Assembly (NCBI GenBank): GCA_003330885.1
Contig: CP030277.1
Location: 310,001 to 374,000, forward strand
Source of the DNA: Rhodobiaceae bacterium
Lineage (GTDB): Bacteria > Pseudomonadota > Alphaproteobacteria > Parvibaculales > Parvibaculaceae
Direction of reading: 5' to 3'
DNA length: 64,000 nt
The first letter of the stretch is position 1, and each line of letters opens with the position of its first letter. Position numbers and translations under genes: made by a program. Shown here piece by piece: positions 38,125-47,808 of the stretch. The notes under the pieces were generated by a model, which saw only the letters and a program-made list of their open reading frames with translations, ran no database searches and was not told the origin of the DNA.

Positions 38125-39540
38125 ATGGCGGTTAGCGTAGCGCGCGAGCATTGGTCGTCGCGATTTGCATTTTTGATGGCAGCAATTGGATCTGCCGTCG
38201 GGCTCGGCAATATCTGGCGTTTCCCTTTTGTCACCGGAGAGAATGGTGGCGGCGCGTTTATTCTCATCTACCTGATCACCACGACCTGTATTGCCCTGCC
38301 GATCGTAATCGCAGAAGTGATGCTTGGCCGCATGGGCGGTCAGAGCCCCATTGGCTCTCTGATGCAGATCACCCGCAAACACAAGAAGTCCGTCTTCTGG
38401 GTGTTGATGGCCTGGGGCGGCACACTCGGTGCTTTTGTTGTCCTGTCCTATTACAGCGTCATTGGCGGCTGGGCCCTGAAATATGTGACCCTCGCGGCGT
38501 CTGGGACCTTTGGCAATCTCAATGGTGAAAGTTCAGGCGACATTTTTGGCGCCTTCATCGGCGACCCGATTGCGCTCATCGGCTGGCACACCCTTTTTAT
38601 GGGCATCAATATTGGCATCGTCATCTGGGGCCTGCACAAAGGGATTGAGCGCGCAGTCGTCTTCCTCATGCCGCTGCTCTTCGTTTTGCTGGTCGGGATG
38701 GTTTTTTATGCCGCCTCAACGCCTGGCTTTGACCGCGCGGTGGACTTCCTTTTCACCTTCGACTTCTCAAAAGTGACCTCCAACACATTCTTGATGGCGA
38801 TTGGACAGGGTTTTTTCTCTGTCTCTGTCGCCCTTGGCGCCATGATGACCTATGGCGCTTATCTGGATGAAGACATCTCTATCCAGAATTCAGCAATCAT
38901 CATCGTGATCGCTGATACAGGTGTTGCGATCCTGGCAGGGCTCGCCATTTTCCCGCTGGTCTTCTCCTTCGCGCTGGAACCTTCCGCTGGGCCCGGCCTG
39001 ATTTTCGTGACGGTCCCGATTGCCTTTGGCCAGATGGACGCTGGGCTATTGTTGGGTACTGCGTTTTTCGTGTTGCTGTCGGTAGCAGCCGTTACCTCGG
39101 CGATCTCGCTTCTGGAGCCGGCCGTCGCCTATATGGAAGAGGCACTCACCTGGTCCAGAAAAGCGACTGCGATCCTGGTTGGCGGTGCTGCCTGGACGCT
39201 CGGCATTGCAAGCGTACTCTCCTTTAGTGATTGGTCGGATTTCTACCCGCTGGCACCGCTGGGCGTTCTGGTCAATCAGACCGTCTTTGATGTCTTTGAC
39301 TTCATCGTCACCAGCTGGGTCCAGCCTGGGGTGGGTATCATGATGGCGGTGTTTGCCGGGTGGATTTTGAGCCGCGAGACGGTGATGGATGCCCTCAACG
39401 TGAAGGATTCGAATGCCCTTTGGTTCCGGGCATGGCTCTTTGCTGTCCGTGTGGTCTGTCCGATTGCCGTGCTGCTGGTCTTTGCAGGGGCGGTATGGCC
39501 CGACTTTGTCGCCTCCATGATGCCGAGCGGCGGCGAGTAA
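38125..39540 (+). CDS. Sodium-dependent neurotransmitter-symporter (NSS) family transporter
   Basis: 471 residues with AGGGGAAG before the ATG. It carries about 12 transmembrane helices and begins with the NSS signature REHWSSRFAFLMAAIGSAVGLGNIWRFPF (in parts), containing the unwound helix-1 Na+/substrate site GSAVGLGNIWRFP. The bacterial LeuT/Tyt1-like members carry amino acids with Na+. A typical helix-6 ALGAMMTYGAYLD motif is present. Specificity cannot be read from the sequence. It is followed by hairpins and tRNA-His. Confidence 0.93.
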   Translation: MAVSVAREHWSSRFAFLMAAIGSAVGLGNIWRFPFVTGENGGGAFILIYLITTTCIALPIVIAEVMLGRMGGQSPIGSLMQITRKHKKSVFWVLMAWGGTLGAFVVLSYYSVIGGWALKYVTLAASGTFGNLNGESSGDIFGAFIGDPIALIGWHTLFMGINIGIVIWGLHKGIERAVVFLMPLLFVLLVGMVFYAASTPGFDRAVDFLFTFDFSKVTSNTFLMAIGQGFFSVSVALGAMMTYGAYLDEDISIQNSAIIIVIADTGVAILAGLAIFPLVFSFALEPSAGPGLIFVTVPIAFGQMDAGLLLGTAFFVLLSVAAVTSAISLLEPAVAYMEEALTWSRKATAILVGGAAWTLGIASVLSFSDWSDFYPLAPLGVLVNQTVFDVFDFIVTSWVQPGVGIMMAVFAGWILSRETVMDALNVKDSNALWFRAWLFAVRVVCPIAVLLVFAGAVWPDFVASMMPSGGE

Positions 39541-39597
39541 GATGCCCAGAAGCGCCGAAAACTGCACAAAAATAGGCGGAAAATAAGGCGCCCGGAG

Positions 39598-39664
39598 CCC
39601 TTGCAAGGCGAGCGCAAGGGAATTAAGTTCCGGCTCTCGGAGTGCTTGGGGCTTAGCCCCGCAC
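39598..39664 (+). terminator. Two adjacent hairpins between the NSS transporter and tRNA-His
   Basis: CCCTTGC (39598-39604) / GCAAGGG (39614-39620), loop 9, then GTGC-TT-GGGGC (39642-39652) / GCCCC-GCAC (39656-39664), a stem with a two-base bulge. The second ends 9 bases before the tRNA. Neither has a U-run, so they may be attenuating hairpins or Rho-associated structures. Confidence 0.5.
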
Positions 39665-39673
39665 GATGGATGT

Positions 39674-39750
39674 GCAGCTGTAGCTCAGTCGGTTAGAGCG
39701 CTTGATTGTGGATCAAGAGGTCGGTGGTTCAATTCCTCCCAGCTGTACCA
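39674..39750 (+). tRNA. tRNA-His (anticodon GTG), alphaproteobacterial type
   Basis: Cloverleaf by eye: acceptor GCAGCTG/CAGCTGT, D arm GCTC..GAGC, anticodon stem CTTGA/TCAAG with loop TTGTGGA (actually TTGATTGTGGATCAA), anticodon GTG, and T arm GGTGG-TTCAATT-CCTCC with one U-U mismatch. Discriminator base A73 and encoded CCA are present. Position -1 is T, not the usual G, and the first pair is G-U. Loss of G-1 with A73 is the known alphaproteobacterial tRNA-His state, read by a divergent HisRS. Confidence 0.95.
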
Positions 39751-39843
39751 TTTCTCACAACAGATTTAATCGTTTGCGGTCCAAGCTGGAATTGCAAACG
39801 CTTATGGGCAGACGGTATCTCTCCCTGTATCTCAGGGCGCCCG

Positions 39844-40803
39844 TCAACACGTGATATAGAGGTTGCCAGCACATTCACGCGTGCCGGTGCCGGTAACCGC
39901 GATGGGGGCATTGACCGCATAATTGCCCACCAGTGATATCGGTGCATCACTCTTAAGGGTCGTGCTGCCAAATTCTACGCCATTGAACAAGGTTGCTCGC
40001 GCTGCGGTAATTGTGACCGGCGCAGAGAAAACACTACCCTCAAAAGTTGTAATGGCTCGATTGGTATTGTTGTCATAAATCGCAACGGCGTCGTGCGTGA
40101 ACGTCCCGGAGAAATCACATTGGACGAAGTGGTTTTCCTGCAAACCGTTGTTAGGCGTTTGCGCCCAATCATTTTGCGCATAAGCGTATCGCACTGTCTG
40201 ACCTGCATAGGGGTTGAATTTGGTTCGCACATACCAGTTCGCCCCGCGAGAAAACAGGTTCGCCCCATCTAGTGCCGCTGCTGCAATGATGCAGTTGATA
40301 ATCATCCCATCAACACCGTCTTGCTGCAAACCATGTTGGCCGCCCCAAATATGGCAATCGCGAAAGGTGACCGGAACATTGTGGCTCACATGGACACACG
40401 GTTGTTTAGCCACTGTTGACTGAGAGCAAACGATTCTGATGCTGTCCATTCCTCCAAAACTGTTTGACGGGCCATCGAAGCGCAGAACCTTAACATCAGC
40501 ACCGCCAAGGCTGCTGATCGATGTTACAGCAGCTCCCATACCAGTGAGCATTTCAGCACCCGGAACAACCAGGGTCTGCGACGTTTCATAAGCGCCGGAT
40601 GGGAACACGAGGACTCCACCGCCAAAGTTCGTGTTCATGTAGTTGATGTGGCACTGAATAGCCGCGTAATCGTCAGCGCCATCATTTGCGACAGCCCCAG
40701 CACATCCATTTTGAGCGACAGTAACGTCAACTGGGAGGCCTGCATTCCCAGCGACCGTTGATAGCAACAGTGCAGCAAAAACTGTCAGTGAGCGAATAAG
40801 CAT
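39844..40803 (-). CDS. Secreted pectate-lyase-fold (beta-helix) protein
   Basis: 319 residues from the ATG at 40803 with AAGGAG 9 bases upstream. A signal peptide (MLIRSLTVFAALLLSTVAGNA) is followed by a typical N-terminal VAQNGCAGAVANDGADDYAA, then IQCHINYMNTNFGGGVLVFPSGAYETSQTL (in parts). This D-x3-AIQ / GG-x-V-x-FP-x-G-Y pattern marks pectate-lyase superfamily beta-helices such as tailspikes and polysaccharide lyases. Catalytic residues are not identified, so activity is uncertain. It is exported and stands alone. The phage-like fold has no other phage genes nearby. Confidence 0.82.
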   Translation of the reverse strand: MLIRSLTVFAALLLSTVAGNAGLPVDVTVAQNGCAGAVANDGADDYAAIQCHINYMNTNFGGGVLVFPSGAYETSQTLVVPGAEMLTGMGAAVTSISSLGGADVKVLRFDGPSNSFGGMDSIRIVCSQSTVAKQPCVHVSHNVPVTFRDCHIWGGQHGLQQDGVDGMIINCIIAAAALDGANLFSRGANWYVRTKFNPYAGQTVRYAYAQNDWAQTPNNGLQENHFVQCDFSGTFTHDAVAIYDNNTNRAITTFEGSVFSAPVTITAARATLFNGVEFGSTTLKSDAPISLVGNYAVNAPIAVTGTGTRECAGNLYITC

Positions 40804-41039
40804 TTCCACATACTCCTTGTGCTTCGGGTGTTTTTAAGCGCGTTCGCATCTGCGACTGTCCCGACCCAGACAGGTGAAATCGATCTTATGCGATCGGAAG
40901 ACCATAGTACAATATATGTTTCAATATGTGTCCCAATGAGGTGAAAACCTACCTGTGATTGGGAAGATGTCCCCTCCCTGACATTTCCTTGGCGGCGGCC
41001 TCTGTTAAGCCCCGGCCAACAAAGAATGTGAATGAGTTA

Positions 41040-44000
41040 TCAGGAAGGCGATCGATGCCAGAGCCGCGCGCGGATTGCGGAAAATCCCGACAAACGCAGT
41101 CTCGCCCGTGAAGGCAGCAGCAAATTGATGCGTTTTAAACGCAGAGGCAAGGCAAGGGCTGCAGGTGTCACGATCAACGTCAGCAGGGTAGAAAACCCGA
41201 GGCCGAAGACGATGGCATTAGACATGGGCTTCCACGTGTAGCTGGTTGGCGACCCATAAGCGAACCAGTCTTCTGCAAACGGGTTGACGCTCACCTGCAG
41301 GACCATCGGCATAAGGCCCACCATCGTTGTGATGGTGGTGAGTAGAATAGGCCGCAGTCGCTGGGCACCCGCTTTGATGATCGCACTCTCCACATCACTT
41401 CCGGCTTTGATGAGACGTTGATAGGTGTCGATGAGAACAATGTTGTTGTTCACCACGATCCCTGCGAGCGCGATGATGCCTGTTCCGGTCAGAATGACGG
41501 AGAAGGGCTGTTGCGTCACCATCATGCCGATCAACACGCCTGCCGTGGACATGATCACTGCCGACAGAATAAGCGCTGACTGATAGAAGCTGTTGAACTG
41601 GGTGAGCAATATGATCGCCATGAGGCCGAGCGCCGCTGTGAAGGCCAGATTGAGAAACCCTTCCGATTCTGACTGCAGTCTGTCATCTCCGCCGAACTGG
41701 TAGGTCACGCCGGGAGGCAGGCGACTGCTGTCACCCAGCCATTCCCTTAGCTCGCCAACTTTTGTGTTGGGGAGCACATCGTGCTCAGTATTTGCGCGAA
41801 CTTTTATGATCCAGAGCCCATTGCGGCGTTCGAGTGTGTTGACCCGCTGCTGGGCGACGCGGGTGACGAAATTGCTGATCGGGATGAGGCCGCTCGGTGT
41901 CATAACCCTTAGGGTATCCAACTGAGACACCCCACGCTGCGCTTCTCCGAGGCGGACACGAATGTCCAGTTCATAGTCGGTGTCATCGGGACGGTACTCA
42001 CCGACCTTGAGACCATTCGTGACCAACTGAACGGCGCCTCCTACGGTAAGAACATTCGCGCCAAATTTCTGAGCCTGGGCGCGATCCACGTCGAGCATCC
42101 ATTCAATCCCAGGCAGCGAGCCTGTATCGTCAATGTCGACAAGGCCCTCCATCTCCGTCTCCATATATTCTCGTATGGTCGTCGCGGCGACGGGGAGCAG
42201 CGTCCGGTCAGCGGTCAGAAGTTCGACGACCACATCCTTGTCGCGGTCGAAGGACTGCACGAAGGGATTGATTTCAACATGAATGCCTGGGAACGCCTCT
42301 GCGGCCGCCCGAATATCTGCAAATATATCAGCGACAGGCCGACGTCCGCGCCAATCGGCCACATTCATATACATCTCGCCGATCGTGTCGCGGGGCAGAT
42401 TGTCGAACGGGTTTCTATCCGTTGAAGGCCCAGCATAGGAATAGAGATTGCGCACACCCTCTATGGCAAGGATCGCAGTCTCTATATCCGCAACCAGTGC
42501 CCGCGATGAATCTGCCGAGAGGTTGCCGCGGGCGGTCACGATGATTTGCGCTCCTGGTGGTTCCTCGCTTGATATGAGGATCACGCCGTAGTTCATTTGG
42601 CCATAGAGCATGAAAACCGCGACCAGCAATCCAAAGGCGCCGGCGACAATCCTAACCGGCCGTTCAACCGCCCAGGTGAGCAAGCGGGTATAGGCGGCAG
42701 CCATAGGCTGGGTTTCATCGGCCTTATCAGCCTCTGCATCTGCAATCGGATCAAGAGCATGGGCAATGTCGTCGCTCCCCTCTTTGCCCCATCCGAGCTG
42801 AGCAGCGAGGGCGGGCAGAAAGAACACCGCAACCAGCAAAGAACCGGAAAGTGTGAGGATCAGCGTGATGGGCAGAAACCGCATATAGTCGCCGGTAATG
42901 CCAGGCCAGAGCAGCAGGGGCAGAAAGGCGGCGAGGGTGGTGAGGGTCGATGAGATGATTGGCCAGAACATGCGGGTAGCGGCAGCGCCATAGGCTGTTC
43001 GCCGATCAAACCCCTGGGCGATTTTGCGATCTGCATATTCAACGACAACGATGGCACCATCCACCAGCATGCCGACGGCAACGATAAGTCCAAACATCAC
43101 CATCATGTTTGCGGTCATGCCGAGTACGGTCATCGCGAGAAAGGCAAGCAGAAAGGACGTGGGGATCGCGACACCGACAAGCAGTGAAGACTTCCAGCCG
43201 AGTGCAAGAACGACGAGCACCATAACAAGCAGGATCGCGTTGACCACATTGGCTTGCAGGTCGGTCAGAATGTTCCCAACGCGCTCGCTCTCATCATAGC
43301 TGATATCAACGCTGACATTTGACGGCCAATCTGCGGTCACTCGGTCAATGGTCTCGCGAACCGCCTGGGAGGTCTCCAGGATGTTTTCTCCGATCCGTTT
43401 CGAAACGGCCATGCCGATTGTGGGGCGCCCGTTATAGGTGGCGTAGCCGGAGCGGTCGGCGAAACTTCGGCGAATGTCAGAAATGTCTGAGAGGGTAATG
43501 ACCCCTTCCTCGTGGGTCATAATGGTAATGGCGCCGAGGTCGGCGCCTGTTTCGATGAGCCCCGGCACTTTGATGGCGAAGCGTCCTTCAGCGCTTCGCA
43601 CATCTCCGGCGGCGATCAGCCTGTTATTCATCGTGATTGTTTGAATAAGAGTGCCGACGCCAATCTGGTAGGCTTCAAGCTTGGATTGATCGATGGAAAT
43701 TTCCAGCTGCTCCCAGCGCTGACCATACATGCTGGCATCAAGCACCGCTGAGATGGATTCAATCTCTGTCTTGAGCTCGCGGCCAAGTCTTATGAGGGTG
43801 CGTTCAGGCGCCGTCCCGGAAATCGCGAGGCGAAGGATATTGTCTGTGGCGGTATTGAACTGCGTGATCCGCGGTTCTTCGGTGTCATCTGGAAACTCAG
43901 CCTGAGCGATGTCGACCTTCTCGCGAACGTCGACCATGGCGTCGTCAATATCGATCGACGGCGCGAATTCAAGCACCATGGCTACAGTGCTTTCAATCGC

Positions 44001-44261
44001 AAAAGTCTGAACGTCGACAAGTCCCTCAAGGCCTATCAGTTCGCGTTCAAGCGGACGACCGAGCAATCGTTCGGCATCCTCAGGGGACGCACCGACATGG
44101 ACAACCGTAACCATAACAAACGGGATCTGCACATCCGGGTCGCCATCTTTTGGAATAGAGAGATAAGCTGACAGGCCCGCTATCAGCGCCACGAAGAGGA
44201 TCGACAGCGTTGTGCGCGAACGTGAAAGTGCTGCATTAACAAGCGGGTTCATCTGCATCAT
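41040..44261 (-). CDS. RND-family efflux pump inner-membrane permease
   Basis: 1073 residues, the normal size for a complete RND permease. The N-terminal NPLVNAALSRSRTTLSILFV leads into helix 1, followed by a first periplasmic loop, helices 2-6 with the GMLVDGAIVVVEYADRKI motif containing the conserved Asp, a second loop, and the C-terminal half with GTGIIALAGIVVNNNIVLIDTY. The group resembles AcrB/CusA-distant RND permeases of alphaproteobacteria. No membrane-fusion (adaptor) gene or TolC gene lies within reach, so the complex must borrow partners encoded elsewhere. The ATGs at 44261, 44258 and 44252 are equally plausible starts. Confidence 0.92.
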   Translation of the reverse strand: MMQMNPLVNAALSRSRTTLSILFVALIAGLSAYLSIPKDGDPDVQIPFVMVTVVHVGASPEDAERLLGRPLERELIGLEGLVDVQTFAIESTVAMVLEFAPSIDIDDAMVDVREKVDIAQAEFPDDTEEPRITQFNTATDNILRLAISGTAPERTLIRLGRELKTEIESISAVLDASMYGQRWEQLEISIDQSKLEAYQIGVGTLIQTITMNNRLIAAGDVRSAEGRFAIKVPGLIETGADLGAITIMTHEEGVITLSDISDIRRSFADRSGYATYNGRPTIGMAVSKRIGENILETSQAVRETIDRVTADWPSNVSVDISYDESERVGNILTDLQANVVNAILLVMVLVVLALGWKSSLLVGVAIPTSFLLAFLAMTVLGMTANMMVMFGLIVAVGMLVDGAIVVVEYADRKIAQGFDRRTAYGAAATRMFWPIISSTLTTLAAFLPLLLWPGITGDYMRFLPITLILTLSGSLLVAVFFLPALAAQLGWGKEGSDDIAHALDPIADAEADKADETQPMAAAYTRLLTWAVERPVRIVAGAFGLLVAVFMLYGQMNYGVILISSEEPPGAQIIVTARGNLSADSSRALVADIETAILAIEGVRNLYSYAGPSTDRNPFDNLPRDTIGEMYMNVADWRGRRPVADIFADIRAAAEAFPGIHVEINPFVQSFDRDKDVVVELLTADRTLLPVAATTIREYMETEMEGLVDIDDTGSLPGIEWMLDVDRAQAQKFGANVLTVGGAVQLVTNGLKVGEYRPDDTDYELDIRVRLGEAQRGVSQLDTLRVMTPSGLIPISNFVTRVAQQRVNTLERRNGLWIIKVRANTEHDVLPNTKVGELREWLGDSSRLPPGVTYQFGGDDRLQSESEGFLNLAFTAALGLMAIILLTQFNSFYQSALILSAVIMSTAGVLIGMMVTQQPFSVILTGTGIIALAGIVVNNNIVLIDTYQRLIKAGSDVESAIIKAGAQRLRPILLTTITTMVGLMPMVLQVSVNPFAEDWFAYGSPTSYTWKPMSNAIVFGLGFSTLLTLIVTPAALALPLRLKRINLLLPSRARLRLSGFSAIRARLWHRSPS

Positions 44262-44488
44262 CCAGATGGCGTCAATTAGCGGGCAAGTCGCGGGTGGACA
44301 CCAAACACGCCAAGCACCGGTAAGTTGCAGGGTCGAATATGGACTCGCAGGGCAGATAAAGCCCCAGCGGTCGATACGCTACCATTCACTTAGTTCGGAT
44401 AGGATGATTAGAAGTGCCCAGCTATTGAACGTCAAGTCCATCGGTGTTGGATGGGGCATTCAGTATCAAGATTACCGAGTAAACCAAA

Positions 44489-44905
44489 TTACCCAATAAA
44501 GATGAGTCCCGTTTGCAAATCTGTAAAGCGCGCGTCTTCGTCAACAGTGAAGTTAAACGTGACTATGCCGCTCGCGCCGGAAAAAGACCCGGTACCACTG
44601 TCAATTCGGCACTCAGCGGTGCCGTGCTGGATTGTCGTGTCAGGGCTTTCTTCCAGGGAAGACGGACGATAGGTCGAGACGGCCAGGGTGCCACCTGCCA
44701 GGGTCACTTCACCCTGTAGGGTGAAGGATCCATCCATATCGTTCATCACAAGGCATGCGAACTTGGCTGTCGTGCCCTCTGCACCAATGGCGGCGTCGAA
44801 GCCAGGGCCAACTTTGGCCTCAGCTTCAATGCCCATCTGCTCGCCCATGTCATCCTGAGGGCTGACTTTGCCGTCAAACTCTAGGTGATACCGATACAAA
44901 GTCAT
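44489..44905 (-). CDS. Small beta-rich protein, AOC/dirigent-barrel-like, unknown function
   Basis: 138 residues from the ATG at 44905, 5 bases after the aminotransferase stop; a longer reading would be inside that gene. It has no signal peptide. The tail GTGSFSGASGIVTFNFTVDE resembles the G-T-G-x-F-x-G-A-x-G motif of allene-oxide-cyclase and dirigent beta-barrels. Upstream repeats of alternating hydrophobics (SFTLQGEVTLAGGTLAVSTY) fit strands. No catalytic residues identified. Position implies co-transcription with the aminotransferase. The function is unknown. Confidence 0.65.
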   Translation of the reverse strand: MTLYRYHLEFDGKVSPQDDMGEQMGIEAEAKVGPGFDAAIGAEGTTAKFACLVMNDMDGSFTLQGEVTLAGGTLAVSTYRPSSLEESPDTTIQHGTAECRIDSGTGSFSGASGIVTFNFTVDEDARFTDLQTGLIFIG

Positions 44906-44909
44906 GGGC

Positions 44910-46292
44910 CTAGCGCAGGCCTTCTTTGCTGATCCAGGCTTCCGTGTCATCCAACCCTTTTTCGAACTTGTCGAACATCTCATTGATTTGGGCTTCATCA
45001 ATGATAAGCGGTGGACAGAACGCAACAATGTCGCCGCCCATAGCGCGCACGATCAGCCCATGCCTTTGTGCATTATTCTGCGCTGCGGCACCGACACCCT
45101 GGGAGGCCTCAAAGGCGCGTTTGGTTTCTTTGTCGGCGACGAGCTCAACGGCACCGATCAGGCCCTTTGCACGGGAATTGCCAACGAGCGGGTGGTTTTC
45201 AAGGGCGGCCATGCGTTTTTCAAACGTCGGACCAACAGTGCGCACGTGACCGACAATGTTCCGCTTTTCGTAGATTTCCAGTGCCTTGCAGCCAACCGCT
45301 GCTGCAAGCGGGTGTCCTGTATAGGTAAAGCCATGGCCAAATATGCCCAGCTTTTTGCTCTGCTCCAACATGGCTTCATACATGTCCTCGCCAACAGTAA
45401 CAGCGCCCATAGGGACATAGCCTGAGGTAAGGGCTTTGGCGACGGAGACGGAGTCAGGTTTGAACCCATAGGTTTCAGAGCCAAACATGTTTCCTGTGCG
45501 TCCGAACCCGCAGATCACTTCGTCAGCGATGACGTAGATATCGTACTTGTCGAGCACGGCATGAATTTTCGCGAAATAGTCCTCTGGCGGGATAACAACA
45601 CCGCCGGCACCCATAATGGGCTCAGCGATAAAGGCCGCGATCGTATCCGGTCCCTCGCGCTGGATCATCTCATCCAGATTATTGGCGAGGCGTGTGGTGA
45701 ATTCATCTTCAGTTTCACCGGGTTCCGCATAGCGGTAATAGTGCGGGCAGTCGGTGTGCAAGATACCGTCGAGAGGCAGGTCAAAATCTGCATGATTGGC
45801 AGGCAGGCCCGTGAGGCTTGCCGATGCTACCGTGACGCCATGATAGCCTCTGGTACGAGAGATGATCTTCTTCTTGTTCGGCTTGCCGCGCGCATTGTTG
45901 TAATACCAGACGAGCTTGATCTGTTGATCATTGGCTTCCGACCCGGATCCGCAGAACAACACCTTTGATGCGTCATGCGGCGCGATGGCCTTCAGCCGCT
46001 CGGCGAGTTCCGCCGCTTTCTCGTGGGTCTTGCCACTAAACACATGTGTGAATGGGAGCTGGCCCATTTGCTCTGTGGCGGCGTCGATCAGTTCCTGCTC
46101 AGAATAGCCAAGTGCGGTGCACCACAGGCCCGCCATGCCCTCAATATACTCATTCCCATCCGTGTCCCAGACACGAATGCCTTCTCCTCTGTCCAGGATA
46201 AGGGGACCTGTTTTCCGGAAAGCATCCAGGTTTGTGTAAGGGTGGATGACGGTTTCGATATCGCGAATAGCGGCATTGCTGAGCGTGGACAT
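44910..46292 (-). CDS. Class III (omega-type) PLP-dependent aminotransferase
   Basis: 460 residues from the ATG at 46292. PLP fold type I features: LCGSGSEANDQQIKL-type cofactor segment (FCGSGSEANDQQ), YHGVTVASASLTG, the VIADEVICGFGRTGNMFG motif, and the internal-aldimine Lys in AKALTSGYVPMGAV (about residue 288). This group includes omega-amino acid:pyruvate aminotransferases (beta-alanine, putrescine, taurine donors). Donor not determinable by eye. The small beta-rich protein is coupled immediately downstream. Confidence 0.93.
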   Translation of the reverse strand: MSTLSNAAIRDIETVIHPYTNLDAFRKTGPLILDRGEGIRVWDTDGNEYIEGMAGLWCTALGYSEQELIDAATEQMGQLPFTHVFSGKTHEKAAELAERLKAIAPHDASKVLFCGSGSEANDQQIKLVWYYNNARGKPNKKKIISRTRGYHGVTVASASLTGLPANHADFDLPLDGILHTDCPHYYRYAEPGETEDEFTTRLANNLDEMIQREGPDTIAAFIAEPIMGAGGVVIPPEDYFAKIHAVLDKYDIYVIADEVICGFGRTGNMFGSETYGFKPDSVSVAKALTSGYVPMGAVTVGEDMYEAMLEQSKKLGIFGHGFTYTGHPLAAAVGCKALEIYEKRNIVGHVRTVGPTFEKRMAALENHPLVGNSRAKGLIGAVELVADKETKRAFEASQGVGAAAQNNAQRHGLIVRAMGGDIVAFCPPLIIDEAQINEMFDKFEKGLDDTEAWISKEGLR

Positions 46293-46347
46293 GAAGTAGG
46301 GGTCCTGTCGGTTAAAAATCGTATCGGTGGTGTAGCAGAAGTGAGGC

Positions 46348-47808
46348 TTATGAGAAATCAGGGGGCGCCCGAAAGCCGCCAACCAGCTCTTCAATCATGC
46401 CTGCTACTGCAATGGGCGTCTTGTCCTCTAAATAGGGACCGATGATCTGAACGCCAACCGGTAAACCTTCATTGGTCAGCCCTACTGGGGCGACTGAAGC
46501 GGGCAGATAGGATAGGACGGCGGGTCCGGCCCAAATAAGCACGTCCATATAGTGGCGGTCTTTCCCGTTCACGACGAGTTTGCGCTTTGACCAACTCCGA
46601 GTCTGGTCGTGGGGGAATGCGGGACGAGCAAGGGTGGGGCACAGCACAACATCATAGTTTCGGAAGAATGCAGCCCACTTCGCATTCACATGCGCACGCA
46701 TCTCATTCCAGCCAAGCCATTCTGCATGCGAGATGACGCCGCCGCGAGCTTGTAACATCTCGTGAGATTTATCTGATGGAGCCGCTTGTGCGATCTGCGA
46801 TCGCCATTTTTCCTTCAGCTTTTCAGGCATTCCGAGCGTCGTGACGGAATGGAGCAGAACGAGATAAATCTCGGTAATCTCTGCCAGTGTGAAATCGGGT
46901 CGCGCTGCGAAATCAACCTCTGCGCCTGCATCTTTCAAAGCGTTCGCTGCGTTCGTCATGAGGTTGATCGATTGCGCATCTATCTCGCAATAAGGGTCAT
47001 CAAGCCAGACAGCGACCCGCAAGTCTTTTGGCATTGTTGCGCGGGCCTGCGGCAGCGACAGGTTCCAGCCAACAGAAGAAGCTGAATTGGGTGCTGCGAC
47101 CACATCTAGCAGCAGACCAAGGTCGGCTGCCGACAGTCCCAGCGGTCCAACGACCGATAGGTCACTTTCGGAAAGTGTGCCTGGCGGTCCCGGCAGATGG
47201 CCGCGCTTGGAGACAATACCGTAGGTTGGTTTGTGCCCATAAACGCCACAAAGATGGGCTGGCGTGCGGATCGAACCACCAATATCGCTGCCAAGCTCCA
47301 ATGGGGTGAGGCCTGCCGCAAGCGCTGCCGCCGCACCACCTGAGGACCCACCCGGCCCACAGGTTACGTCCCATGGGTTATTCGTTGTGCCGTAGACGTC
47401 GTTATAGGTCTGCAGATCGCCGGACATAAAAGGCACATTCGTTTTGCCGAAAATCACGGCGCCCGCATCGAGAATGCGCTGGACGGCATCTGCATTCTGG
47501 GCGGGGCGGTGGTCCTTCCACATCGGCGCGCCGCCAACAGCCGGCATTCCAGCAACTTCCAGGGCGTCCTTAATGGTCATGGGAAGCCCGTGCAGCGGTC
47601 CCCAGTTTTCACCCTTGGCGCGGGCAGCGTCGGCCAGTTTTGCCCTGTCGGTAGCGCCATCGAAATTGGTGGCCACAACGGCATTAACCTTGGCATTTTG
47701 GGTCTCAAAGCGACTTTGAAAATGCTCTGTGAGCTCTACTGAGCTCACGTCCCCTTGATCCATAGCAGCGAGCAGTCTTGATGCTGGCTGGTGATGCCAA
47801 TCGGTCAT
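46348..47808 (-). CDS. Amidase-signature-family amidase
   Basis: 486 residues from the ATG at 47808 with GGAGGC upstream. The catalytic Ser-cisSer-Lys triad is within the signature: K in GLPMTIKDALEVAG and the GGSSGGAAAALAAGL stretch with GSDIGGSIRTPAHLCG. It is not GatA: the surrounding sequence matches general amidases that split aliphatic or aromatic amides. The aminotransferase gene lies 55 bases downstream on the same strand, so an amide-to-amine catabolic link is possible, but this is inference. Confidence 0.92.
   Translation of the reverse strand: MTDWHHQPASRLLAAMDQGDVSSVELTEHFQSRFETQNAKVNAVVATNFDGATDRAKLADAARAKGENWGPLHGLPMTIKDALEVAGMPAVGGAPMWKDHRPAQNADAVQRILDAGAVIFGKTNVPFMSGDLQTYNDVYGTTNNPWDVTCGPGGSSGGAAAALAAGLTPLELGSDIGGSIRTPAHLCGVYGHKPTYGIVSKRGHLPGPPGTLSESDLSVVGPLGLSAADLGLLLDVVAAPNSASSVGWNLSLPQARATMPKDLRVAVWLDDPYCEIDAQSINLMTNAANALKDAGAEVDFAARPDFTLAEITEIYLVLLHSVTTLGMPEKLKEKWRSQIAQAAPSDKSHEMLQARGGVISHAEWLGWNEMRAHVNAKWAAFFRNYDVVLCPTLARPAFPHDQTRSWSKRKLVVNGKDRHYMDVLIWAGPAVLSYLPASVAPVGLTNEGLPVGVQIIGPYLEDKTPIAVAGMIEELVGGFRAPPDFS

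Noticed and set aside
39844-40803. Pectate-lyase-fold protein as a phage tailspike
   Set aside because: It has a Sec signal peptide and no phage genes nearby, so a secreted bacterial protein is likelier.
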